NCBI GenBank assembly: GCA_002414185.1
Contig: DHYS01000035.1
Location: forward strand, 1-11,775
DNA length: 11,775 nucleotides
Source of the DNA: Patescibacteria group bacterium UBA5124
Lineage (GTDB): Bacteria > Patescibacteriota > Gracilibacteria > Absconditabacterales > Absconditicoccaceae
Direction: 5' to 3'
A program made the translations under genes and the position numbers. The notes under the pieces are model-generated. The model worked only from the letters and a program-made list of their open reading frames with translations. It did no database searches and was not told where the DNA came from. Below are positions 1-7,376 of this stretch, piece after piece; the stretch's first letter is position 1, and each line of letters starts with the position of its first letter.

Positions 1-474
1 CTCCCTGCTATGACAGCTGGAATTCCTACATCATGATTAAATTTTCCACAAATAAGCAATTCAGAAACTACTCAACAAATTAGTTATGATTTTACAGGTA
101 TAAATGACAACTTCTGGATTAACGATACCAAATGATACACAGGATGGTCTACTACAATACAACTTTTAGATGATCTTACAGGACAAGAAAGTACTGGGAA
201 CAAACTATCTAGTGGAAACATATTCTTCAAACTTCAACCAACAATAAATGTTATCGAAGGATCTCCAACTGAAAATATAAGTTTAGTACAATGAATTACA
301 GGATATCAAGCACTTACAGGAATATATAGTATGTTTATCAAACAAGCGTGACCATCATGTTCTTCTTGTATCATAGGTAAATACTGAGTATCTCCATCTC
401 TTAGAGTTACTGTTCCTGCATACCAAGCACCAGATAGTTATAAAGGTACGTTTGTATTCACATTGTACAATTAA
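1..474 (+). CDS. WxL-like surface protein, C-terminal part (partial)
   Basis: The frame is open from the window edge to a TAA and gives the last 157 residues of a larger protein; five TGA codons are read as glycine. The visible part resembles a WxL-type cell-surface domain: a short W-containing strand around residues 38-50 (FWINDTKG, then GW at 48-49), and a C-terminal strand pair of the form SLRVTVPAYQAPDSYKGTF followed by FTLYN, which matches the usual 'vPa..a..Y.gtl..tL' ending. A C-S-S-C pair lies between them. WxL domains bind cell walls in Firmicutes, and related beta-sandwich domains occur in surface proteins of other bacteria. I infer that this one is exported and exposed on the cell surface, but its signal peptide and N-terminal domains are outside the window. 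The family assignment rests on pattern only. Confidence 0.6.
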
Positions 475-514
475 AGGGTAAAAATTTGCAAAATAAAAAA
501 ATCTGATTATACTT

Positions 515-543
515 TTAGCATAACTATACATTTAAATTATAAA
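515..543 (+). promoter_or_regulatory. Candidate promoter of the isomerase-like gene, near-leaderless
   Basis: TTAGCA (515-520) and TATAAA (538-543) are separated by 17 bases, a sigma70-like arrangement. The ATG at 552 lies only 8 bases beyond the -10 element, so the transcript would start at or just before the start codon. This fits the absence of a Shine-Dalgarno sequence. It is a sequence match only, in AT-rich DNA where chance matches are common. Confidence 0.4.
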
Positions 544-551
544 CTATAGTC

Positions 552-1421
552 ATGTCAGATATCTTCTTCGATATGGAAGAAACTAGCAAACCTACTGAAA
601 AAACAGATGCTCCAGAAGAAAAAGAAAGAAAAAAGCCTACATTTATCATTAGTAGTGATTCTTTTTCTAATTGTGGACTAGACCTTGTTTTTGAATTAAC
701 AAAAAATGCTGGTTTTGATGGTATTGATTTAGCTATCTGGAAAAACTTTGATGCATGGAATGTTGATTATGTAAAAAAATTATCAGAAAAGCATGATCTT
801 CCTATCAAAGTCATCCAAGTATCAGACAATGTAAATCAAAAAGAATTAAATAAAGCACTAGACCTTTGTGAAGCAACAGGCGCTGATACTATTACTATCA
901 ATGCACCTACATACTTTAATATGAAGTCTTACAACTTCTTAGCAGACAATCTAGAAGCTTACAAAAAAGATAATAAACAAATTCATTTCAGTATTATCAA
1001 TCCTGAAGATTCAAATCTTTTTGCTCTTCCTATTCCAAAACATCGTTTCAGCAATATTGTAGAAATTATCAAAAAATACGGATGTTATCTTGGATTAGAT
1101 ATTGCTAACTTTGATTCAGATGTATTAGAAAATGATTTTATGAGAAAACTAGGAAATGTCTTACCATACGTATCAGTTATCTACTTCTCTGATAAAAACA
1201 GAGTGGGAAACGGACATCTTCTTCCTGGAGAAGGGACTCTAAAACTAGAAAGTTTCCTTAAGAAAACAAAACAAAATGGATACTGACGCTATTTCAGTAC
1301 AAAAGTAAATATCGATAAAGCAACCTTAGCTGATTCAGATAAATTAGGTATAGTACTCAAAAAAATTAGAACATATTACAAAGAAAATTTTGAAGATCTC
1401 AATATAGATGAAGAAGAATAA
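552..1421 (+). CDS. Sugar phosphate isomerase/epimerase-like TIM-barrel protein
   Basis: A 289-aa protein starting at ATG 552 and ending at TAA 1419-1421; the one internal TGA (1284-1286) encodes Gly in NGYGRYF. Residues 1-28 are a charged, probably disordered extension. The rest follows the xylose-isomerase-like TIM barrel (AP endonuclease 2 superfamily): an N-terminal 'AGFDGIDLA' strand-helix unit, 'ATGADTITI', 'GCYLGLDIAN', and the late segment 'HLLPGEGTLKLESFL' matching the typical 'pGeG.ld...il'. The metal-binding positions look degenerate. The usual Glu in the middle strand, the His before 'lkD' (here YFSDK) and the final Glu after the GYxG turn (here FSTK) are not seen, while the Asp in LGLD is kept. 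The fold is fairly clear; substrate and even catalytic activity are not. It stands alone between a surface-protein gene and a terminator. Confidence 0.75.
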
Positions 1422-1447
1422 AAAAAACTCCCATTCGGGAGTTTTTT
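1422..1447. terminator. Bidirectional rho-independent terminator
   Basis: An 11-base perfect inverted repeat (AAAAAACTCCC, loop ATTC, GGGAGTTTTTT) sits directly after the isomerase TAA and three bases before the stop of the minus-strand 63-aa gene. A T-run follows the GC stem on both strands, so it can end transcription of both convergent units. Confidence 0.9.
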
Positions 1448-1449
1448 CT

Positions 1450-1641
1450 TTATTTATGTTTTGTTCTAAAGATATAATACAAAAGCACAAAAGGAAATCA
1501 GATTATTTTTTTGAAAGTAGGATGTATCCACAATAATGCAGGATATTCTTTCAACGCAACATTCAAAAACTTAGAAAACTTATTTGTTTCTTTTTGTGTA
1601 TCAAACGGATATATTATAAAATCCCAAAGAAACTGAAACAT
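1450..1641 (-). CDS. Small hypothetical protein, 63 aa, downstream of tig
   Basis: Reading TGA as Gly gives an uninterrupted frame from ATG (1639-1641) to TAA (1450-1452). The product starts MFQFLWDFIIYPFD, has a lysine-containing middle, and ends with a short hydrophobic stretch (IIGFPFVLLYYIF) before RTKHK. Only one TGA is needed (the G in IIGFP). It begins 27 bases after the tig stop on the same strand and ends just at the shared terminator, which is what a last gene of the tig transcript would look like. The hydrophobic ends suggest membrane association, but no family is recognised. With the standard code it would appear as an even shorter, ignorable frame. Confidence 0.6.
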
Positions 1642-1668
1642 AATGAGAATTATATCTGGTTAAATATA

Positions 1669-2949
1669 CTATTTTTTAGTAGTTTTTTTAGCTGGTGATT
1701 TTTTTTCTTTAGGTTCTTTTTCTTCTTTTTCAGATGTTTTCTTAGAAGATGCTTGTCCTAATTTTTCATATAATTTCTTTTCTACTTCTAGATCAGATGG
1801 ATTTTCCCAGTTGATATCCAATTCCAAAATATCAGCAACTTTTTGAAGAATAAAGAATTTTTCCAAACTTTCTTTAGCAGCACTCTTAATATCATCCAGG
1901 AAAGCTTTTGCTTTTTCTTCTCCCATTTGAGTAATATATTGTTTCATCTTTTCTTGCCCACCAAATCTCTTTTCTAGATTTTGAATTCTAACAGAAAATT
2001 CTTGATCAAGTAAAGTATTAGGGATATCTATGGACATATGTTTTTCTCTCATTACTTTCAAGAATTCCTCTACTTCTTTCATAAGTTCAGTATCAAATTT
2101 TTGTTGAGAAATAGAATCTTTAATATAGGTCATAAGCTGAGCTTCTGTCTTTACTTCTGCATCTTTACCAAACAATTTTTCAAGCGTAGCTTCATTAATA
2201 TCTGGTAAAACAACATTCTTTACATCAGTAATAGTGAAATTTACTTTCTTTGCTTTTACATCAGCTTTTTTACAATGAACTGTAGGAGGAAAATCCTTTT
2301 CACTATAATCCAATTCAAAAGATTCTGATTTATTCTTTCCAATAAAGTTTTTCTTAAAGAAAGGGAATTCATCAAATTCTTGTTCTCCAACATACAAAGT
2401 ACCTTTATCTACTTCTTGTCCATCTTTATCTAAGAAACTCATAGATACCTTTGAAATACTATCTTGAGCAATAGTCTCTGCATCTTGATAATCAGCATAA
2501 TTTTTCTTCAAACGAAGTAATGCATCATCCATTTCTTCTTGTGTAGCTTCACTTTGAATAGCATTCATTGCATAAGACTTCCAAGAGTCTCCTTTAATTT
2601 CTACTTCTGGGAAAATATCCAATTTCAAAGTAATAACAGTGTCTTCACCTTTTTTATCTTGTTTAAGATCATACGGTTCTCCAATAAATCTTATTGTATC
2701 ATTTTCTTTTACTACTTCTTGTAGTCCAGTATTAACCATATTTTCATAAATACCCATACTAAGATATTCAGGCTTAATATTTTCCTCTACCAAATGCATA
2801 GGAACAAACCCTTTTCTAAATCCTGGTAAATTAAGATCTTTTTGAAATTCTTTGAGCATTTTTTCTCTAGCTTTAGCATAATCTTGAGGATTTACTACAA
2901 GTTCAATGTCATAAGAAGATGATGATCCTTTTGTTACTTTCTTTTGCAT
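1669..2949 (-). CDS. tig: Trigger factor, ribosome-associated chaperone
   Basis: A 426-aa protein from ATG (2947-2949) to TAG; a TTG one codon upstream is an alternative start. Trigger factor docks at the ribosomal exit tunnel and shields nascent chains. The N-terminal ribosome-binding domain carries the signature GFRKGFVP at residues 43-50, the position where the family has GFRxGxxP. A diverged FKBP-type middle domain follows (about 150-240), then the long helical C-terminal chaperone region. The last 30 residues are a Lys/Glu/Ser-rich tail (KEEKEPKEKKSPAKK), which is not typical of the family and is probably disordered. Length is close to the usual 430. None of its 17 glycines uses TGA, unlike its neighbours on either side. 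It follows the EamA transporter by 76 bases and precedes a 63-aa gene. Confidence 0.95.
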   Translation of the reverse strand: MQKKVTKGSSSSYDIELVVNPQDYAKAREKMLKEFQKDLNLPGFRKGFVPMHLVEENIKPEYLSMGIYENMVNTGLQEVVKENDTIRFIGEPYDLKQDKKGEDTVITLKLDIFPEVEIKGDSWKSYAMNAIQSEATQEEMDDALLRLKKNYADYQDAETIAQDSISKVSMSFLDKDGQEVDKGTLYVGEQEFDEFPFFKKNFIGKNKSESFELDYSEKDFPPTVHCKKADVKAKKVNFTITDVKNVVLPDINEATLEKLFGKDAEVKTEAQLMTYIKDSISQQKFDTELMKEVEEFLKVMREKHMSIDIPNTLLDQEFSVRIQNLEKRFGGQEKMKQYITQMGEEKAKAFLDDIKSAAKESLEKFFILQKVADILELDINWENPSDLEVEKKLYEKLGQASSKKTSEKEEKEPKEKKSPAKKTTKK

Positions 2950-3025
2950 CAAAAAAACTATTTAACGAATAAAATATTACCCATAATAGATACTAATCCT
3001 GTCCAAGAATACAAGGAAATTTACT

Positions 3026-3874
3026 TTACTTAAAATAGAATCATACTCAAATCAATATTCATGTTATAATCAAAAGTATGATATCTTTTTTCTTAGGTTT
3101 ATCTTTTAAGAAAAAGAAACCAAATAAAAGAGTTATTCCATCTCCCAAAAATCCAAGCATAATAGACACAACCACACCAAATTCTCACACCAAGAAAAGA
3201 TACAACAAAAATGAAATATTTCCAGCTATAGATCAAAGAAATCTATCTTTATAAAATACAGGTTTTGCTGTTTTGAGTGCATGATATTCTTTGTTGAAAA
3301 AAATAGGAAACAATAACATAAATATAATAACTATTTCATACAAAATAAAATAATCAGTATTAGAAACATTTTTAAGAAAATATCAGGTCATCAATATTTC
3401 AATAGTATTCAAAACCTGATAAATCAAAACCAATCACATATTCTTAGGCAAAGTAAGATTTTTGAAATCTATCACAGAAACTATGGTAATAACAACAACC
3501 AAAATTGCTATACCAACAGATATTAAAGAGGCATCTTTAAATATAAAATATCAAGCAATAATCGACAAAACACTATTAAGGTTTTCATAAGGCATTAGTG
3601 TTGATAGCTTTTCCTTTTTATAAACCTTTTGACTAAGATAATCCGACGTCAATATTACAACCATAATCAACACAATACTTCACATAAGTTTCCAATCCAA
3701 TAATTTATGAAAATCAAATCATTGAACAAAAATTAAGATAACAGCAATAACCACTCCTGCCAATTCTCACAAAAAACGAAAAAGCATCTTTGGAATATTA
3801 GCTCAAACCAAAGATTTTTTCCAAAAAACAGAAGATATACTTCACAAAAGATTACTTAAAATTGACCAAATCAT
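3026..3874 (-). CDS. EamA/DMT-superfamily membrane transporter
   Basis: With TGA as Gly the frame gives 282 aa from ATG (3872-3874) to TAA (3026-3028). I count about ten hydrophobic segments in two similar halves, the DMT/EamA plan. Each half ends with the typical 'xFKD/LKD + transmembrane helix' unit: YFIFKDASLISVGIAILVVV in the middle and GFFFLKDKPKKKDIILLII near the C terminus. Of 21 glycines, 13 are encoded by TGA, so standard-code annotation destroys this gene completely. Members export or import metabolites such as amino acids or nucleotide-related compounds; the substrate cannot be told here. It starts 9 bases after the stop of the 183-aa gene, so the two are probably co-transcribed. 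Confidence 0.85.
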
Positions 3875-3883
3875 AATAAAATA

Positions 3884-4435
3884 TTAACTCAATAAAGTGT
3901 TCTTAGTGTCTATATAACAATCATGAATAACATCTAGTTGTTCTTGTTCTAGACGCTTGTGCAATAGTCATGTAAATAAAGAAAACTTTTTTATAATAAG
4001 TTTATCTAAAGGATGATTTTGATTATGCATAAAATCAAAAGTCTGATCTATTTTCACAAGTAGAACTTGCTTTTTTATAGGATCTTTTAAAGAATCATGA
4101 TATTCTTGTAAATTAATTCTATATTCTTTTGGCAATAAAGCATTTATATCAGGAATATTCTCTATAGTTTGCAATCATTCTATAACTTTTTTTATATCAA
4201 CAGTACTTATAATATCACTATATTCTTGTTCTGTTATCTTTTTATCTTTTGCAATATCTTTAGCCAATTTCTTGTCTATTAGAGAACTTTCTACAAGATT
4301 TTTAAGATCATTCAAATCTATCTTTGTACGAGATTTAGAAATTCTTTTTTCCATATCTTCTGATGAGGTTTCCTTTTTATTTTGACTAGATTCATTCTTC
4401 TCCAACTGAGAATCAAAAATCTCTGCTTTTGCCAT
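3884..4435 (-). CDS. Hypothetical protein, 183 aa, charged and helical
   Basis: The frame runs from ATG (4433-4435) to TAA (3884-3886); two TGA codons (4175-4177 and 3968-3970) supply its only two glycines. Residues 1-40 are rich in Glu, Lys and Ser and probably disordered. The rest looks alpha-helical and soluble, with runs such as DLNDLKNLVESSLIDKKLAK and a Cys/Asp-containing tail (EQEQLDVIHDCYIDT). There is no signal peptide or membrane segment. No family is recognised. It has its own candidate promoter just downstream of mutL and lies 9 bases before the EamA transporter gene, suggesting a two-gene unit. Confidence is for the gene being real, not for a function. Confidence 0.75.
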
Positions 4436-4475
4436 ATAGAAAAAAAATTAAAAAATAAAGCAAGAAAACAAAGTT

Positions 4476-4503
4476 AATATAACGAAATAAAGATTTTTTT
4501 CAA
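4476..4503 (-). promoter_or_regulatory. Candidate promoter for the 183-aa / EamA unit
   Basis: On the minus strand TTGAAA (4498-4503) and TATATT (4476-4481) are 16 bases apart, a good sigma70-like pair lying in the 77-base gap between the mutL stop and the ATG at 4435. The predicted leader is about 30 bases. Confidence 0.5.
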
Positions 4504-4512
4504 TATATTATT

Positions 4513-6252
4513 TTACCTGTCAAAAAACTTATCTATAGTTCCTTTTTCTATTTTTACAAAAAACGGTCTTCCATGCTGACAAACAAACATTCATTCTATA
4601 CTTTCCAATCACTCTTTAACCAAATTCATCATTTGATCATGAGTTAGACTATCTCAAGCTTTAATAGAAATCTTACATGCCTTACTAGCAAATATTTTAT
4701 CCAACACATGATCAAAAGTAATATGTTCTAATCCAAATATATACGTAAAAAGCTGCTCTATATCTACTTTATAAATACTAAAAATTTGAGGAACAGCATA
4801 AACAATCATACTATTTTCTGACAATAATGAACAATCAAATCATAGTTCATTAATCTGATTTATTTTTTCTTCTATATTTACTATTTTTGGTATTTCTACA
4901 CTCAACGGTTGCAATAGCAATTCTGATTTCGCATATCAAGCAGATTTTTTCATTTTTTCAAAAGCAATTCTTTCTGCTAAAGCATGCTGATCTATATAAT
5001 ACAATGCATCTTCTGCTGATAATACAATATAACTATTCCAAACCTGTCAAACCAGTTTATAATTTCACATAAGTACATGTTCTTCTTCATATATTTTTTC
5101 AGGAAAAACAAATCCAGTAGTTGATGGACTAATTAAAGGTTTTTCAAAAGAAGTTGATGTAGGTGTAGAAAACTCCAAACCATGTTGAGAAAAAGCAGGA
5201 GATGAAAATCAATCTCAAGACGAACTAGTATCTCTCACAGAAAAAGATTCTATAGTAGCTATTTTATGGATTCATAATGTTTTTTTCACAGACTCTAGAA
5301 CTATCTGAAAAATTCTATTTGAATCAATAAATTTTACCTCAAGTTTTCTTGGATGAACATTTACATCCACAATAGATGGTTTTACTTCCAGCATAAGAAC
5401 AGCAAAAGGATATTCTCCTGGAGAGATTTGTCTTGCATAAGCGTCCATCAAAGCTCTCTTCATAATTTTATCATTTACTGGTCTAGAATTCACATACAGC
5501 TTTATATTATCAGGAGTACCAAAAGTTAGTCAACTATCTGACACTACCCCACTCAAAACTATCTCATCATCAGCATATTCAACTACTTTAAGTTGTTTAG
5601 ACATATCTTTTTTCCATAGCTGAGTTATTCTTTCCATCATTCAATCTGCAGCAGGCAGATCAAAAACCGGCTTATCATTTTTAGCTAGAATAAAATGCTT
5701 GTTATAATGATACAAAGCAACATCTACAAAATAATTATAACAATAAAAATATTCTGTTTGAGATGACTTCAAAAATTTTAACCTAGCAGGAACGTTGTAA
5801 AACAAATCTTGAATAGAAACAATTGTCCCATGTTTAAATCCAACCGGCACATGTTTCATAACCAGACTTTGTTCTATTTTTGTAAGTTTAGTACCTATCT
5901 CTGAATAAGCAGTCTTAGAAATCACGCTGGTTTTACTTACTTCAGAGATACTAGCCAAAGCTTCACCACGAAATCCATAACTTTGAAGATTATAGAGATC
6001 TTGTTCTCCATTGATTTTTGAAGTAGCATATCTTTCTAAAAGCAAATCCATATCAGACAATTCTATACCACTACCATCATCTTCAATACTAATCAATGAC
6101 TTTCACCCATCATTAATAATTATTTTTATAGCATTAGCTCAAGCATCTAAACTATTTTCTACAAGTTCTTTGATAACAGACGATGGCCTCTCGACAATTT
6201 CACCTGCTTTGAGCCTATTGATCATATATTCGGGTAATTTATGTATTGCCAT
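4513..6252 (-). CDS. mutL: DNA mismatch repair protein MutL, endonuclease type
   Basis: Reading TGA as Gly (at least 14 times) gives a complete 579-aa MutL from ATG (6250-6252) to TAA (4513-4515). The N-terminal GHKL ATPase is intact: ELVENSLDAG at 29-38, DDGSGI, YATSKI, and GFRGEALASI from 93. The Gly of the NxxDAG motif (38) is itself a TGA codon. A proline/serine-rich linker precedes the C-terminal dimerisation domain. That domain holds the metal-dependent nicking motif DQHAxxExxxxE at 421-432, plus ACK at 525-527 and CQHGRP at 558-563, the companion zinc/active-site motifs. So this MutL should nick DNA itself, as in bacteria without MutH. MutL couples MutS mismatch recognition to strand incision; mutS is not in the window. 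It is the first gene of the minus-strand block and starts from the divergent region shared with 6381. Confidence 0.95.
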
Positions 6253-6380
6253 TTTCACAAATTTAAGTTCTAAATCATAAGTAATTTATTAAGCTTTTCT
6301 CTTGCTTTTTCAATCCAATTCAGTGTATAAATTAACTAGAACAAAGATGAAGAAGTCTATTATACTATTTACGATACCTC
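6253..6380. promoter_or_regulatory. Divergent promoter region between mutL and the 6381 gene
   Basis: This is the only divergent intergenic region in the window. On the plus strand TATACT (6361-6366) could be a -10 element, with the ATG at 6381 following after 14 bases and no good -35. On the minus strand TATGAT (plus positions 6274-6279) could be the mutL -10, 21 bases before its ATG, again with a weak -35. No operator-like repeat is evident. Confidence 0.4.
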
Positions 6381-6785
6381 ATGAATGATATAAAACAATT
6401 TTTACTTAGACACCCTACCCGCTCCAAATACATATTATTGATTCTGGATATATTTTTGGCATTAGTTGCTATCAAAATGTTTGTAAACTATAACAACATA
6501 GAGATTGCTATTGAACAAACAATAGACCAAAGTTTATCAAAACAACAAGAATTAGCTTTTGCTGAAAATTTTCAACTTAATTATGAAAGATCAGAATATT
6601 CTCAATTATTTTTAAAACACGAAAACAATATGCTCATGCCTGGAGAATTTATTATCAAATTTCAAACATTAAGTAAAATAGATACAGGAGAAATAGAAAG
6701 AATAGAAAATAAAGAAACATTCATTACAAATCCTGAACAATCATGGAAACAATTTTTTTATGAAAGACTATACAAAACCAATTAA
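6381..6785 (+). CDS. Single-pass membrane protein with DivIC/FtsB-like tail
   Basis: A 134-aa protein from ATG 6381 to TAA 6783-6785 with no TGA codons. Residues 1-16 are basic (RHPTRSK), residues 17-35 form one hydrophobic helix, and the remainder should face outward by the positive-inside rule. The outer part begins with a polar, Gln/Glu-rich helix. It contains 'LFLKHENNMLMPGEFIIKF' at about 75-94, which resembles the 'ARe.lg.v.pGE.v.rf' segment at the end of the septum proteins FtsB/DivIC. That would make it a cell-division scaffold subunit, but a tail of about 40 residues continues beyond the motif, the coiled coil is short, and the match is by eye, so the call is tentative. It opens the plus-strand cluster with the SlyD-like lipoprotein 62 bases downstream. 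Confidence 0.75.
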   Translation: MNDIKQFLLRHPTRSKYILLILDIFLALVAIKMFVNYNNIEIAIEQTIDQSLSKQQELAFAENFQLNYERSEYSQLFLKHENNMLMPGEFIIKFQTLSKIDTGEIERIENKETFITNPEQSWKQFFYERLYKTN

Positions 6786-6847
6786 TATTGATTGAAAAAA
6801 AATTTTACATATAAACTAGAATATCTTTTTATACCATACAAAAACAA

Positions 6848-7363
6848 ATGAAAAAAATCTTATTTCCAGTACTTCTAGGATCTCTATTACTTTTGACATG
6901 ATGTTCTACTACAAACAAAGTAGAGTTAGGAGATATCGTAACTATACTATATACAGGGACATTGACCAACGGAGAAATCTTCGAAACTAAAGAAACAACC
7001 ATAACAGCTTGATCTCAACAAATTATCGATGGTATTGATGAAGCTATACTAGGTATGAAAAAAGGAAAAACAAAGAAAATAACAATCACTCCAGACAAAT
7101 GATATGCTTATGAATACAATCAGAATAATTTACAAAAAGTTTCTAAACTTATATTTGATAAATTAAACATTGAAATAAAAGAAGGAGAATTAGTTTATTT
7201 ATGAGAAACCAAAGGTGTAATCAAAGGTATTGAAAAAGATACTGACGGAAATGATGTTATTCTATTAGACATCAATCCAGCTCAATATCGACAAGACACA
7301 ACATATCAAATCTATATAGAAGATATCCAAAAAGCAGAATTATCTAGTTGATATACTCTTTAA
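6848..7363 (+). CDS. SlyD-like FKBP peptidyl-prolyl isomerase, exported lipoprotein
   Basis: A 171-aa protein from ATG 6848 to TAA 7361-7363, with five TGA-Gly codons. Residues 1-18 are a lipoprotein signal peptide (KK, hydrophobic core, lipobox LTGC at 16-19); the lipobox Gly is a TGA at 6899-6901, and Cys19 would be lipidated. The mature part matches SlyD-type FKBPs: GDIVTILYTGTLTNGEIFET from 28, then IDGIDEAILGMKKGK. The flap is then interrupted by an insert-in-flap chaperone domain (about 85-140) before the closing strand TYQIYIEDIQ. The protein should catalyse proline isomerisation and act as a holdase on exported proteins at the outer face of the membrane. The metal-binding His-rich tail of E. 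coli SlyD is absent. It ends 13 bases before the 725-aa gene, so the two are very likely co-transcribed. Confidence 0.85.
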
Positions 7364-7376
7364 TTTATCGTATCTC

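Noticed and set aside
3078..3254. Plus-strand frame of 58 codons starting MISFFLGLSFKK
   Set aside because: It lies wholly antisense to the EamA gene, whose membrane-protein pattern and family motifs are far stronger. It also has no promoter or partner.
3387..4180. Frequent short motifs such as TCAAG or TCACA as a possible repeat family
   Set aside because: They are simply the reverse complements of in-frame TGA-Gly codons in minus-strand genes. No spaced array or CRISPR-like regularity is present.
4513..6252. mutL as a pseudogene broken by many stops
   Set aside because: All interruptions are TGA in one frame, family motifs continue across them in the right order, and the other genes show the same pattern. 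Recoding explains it.
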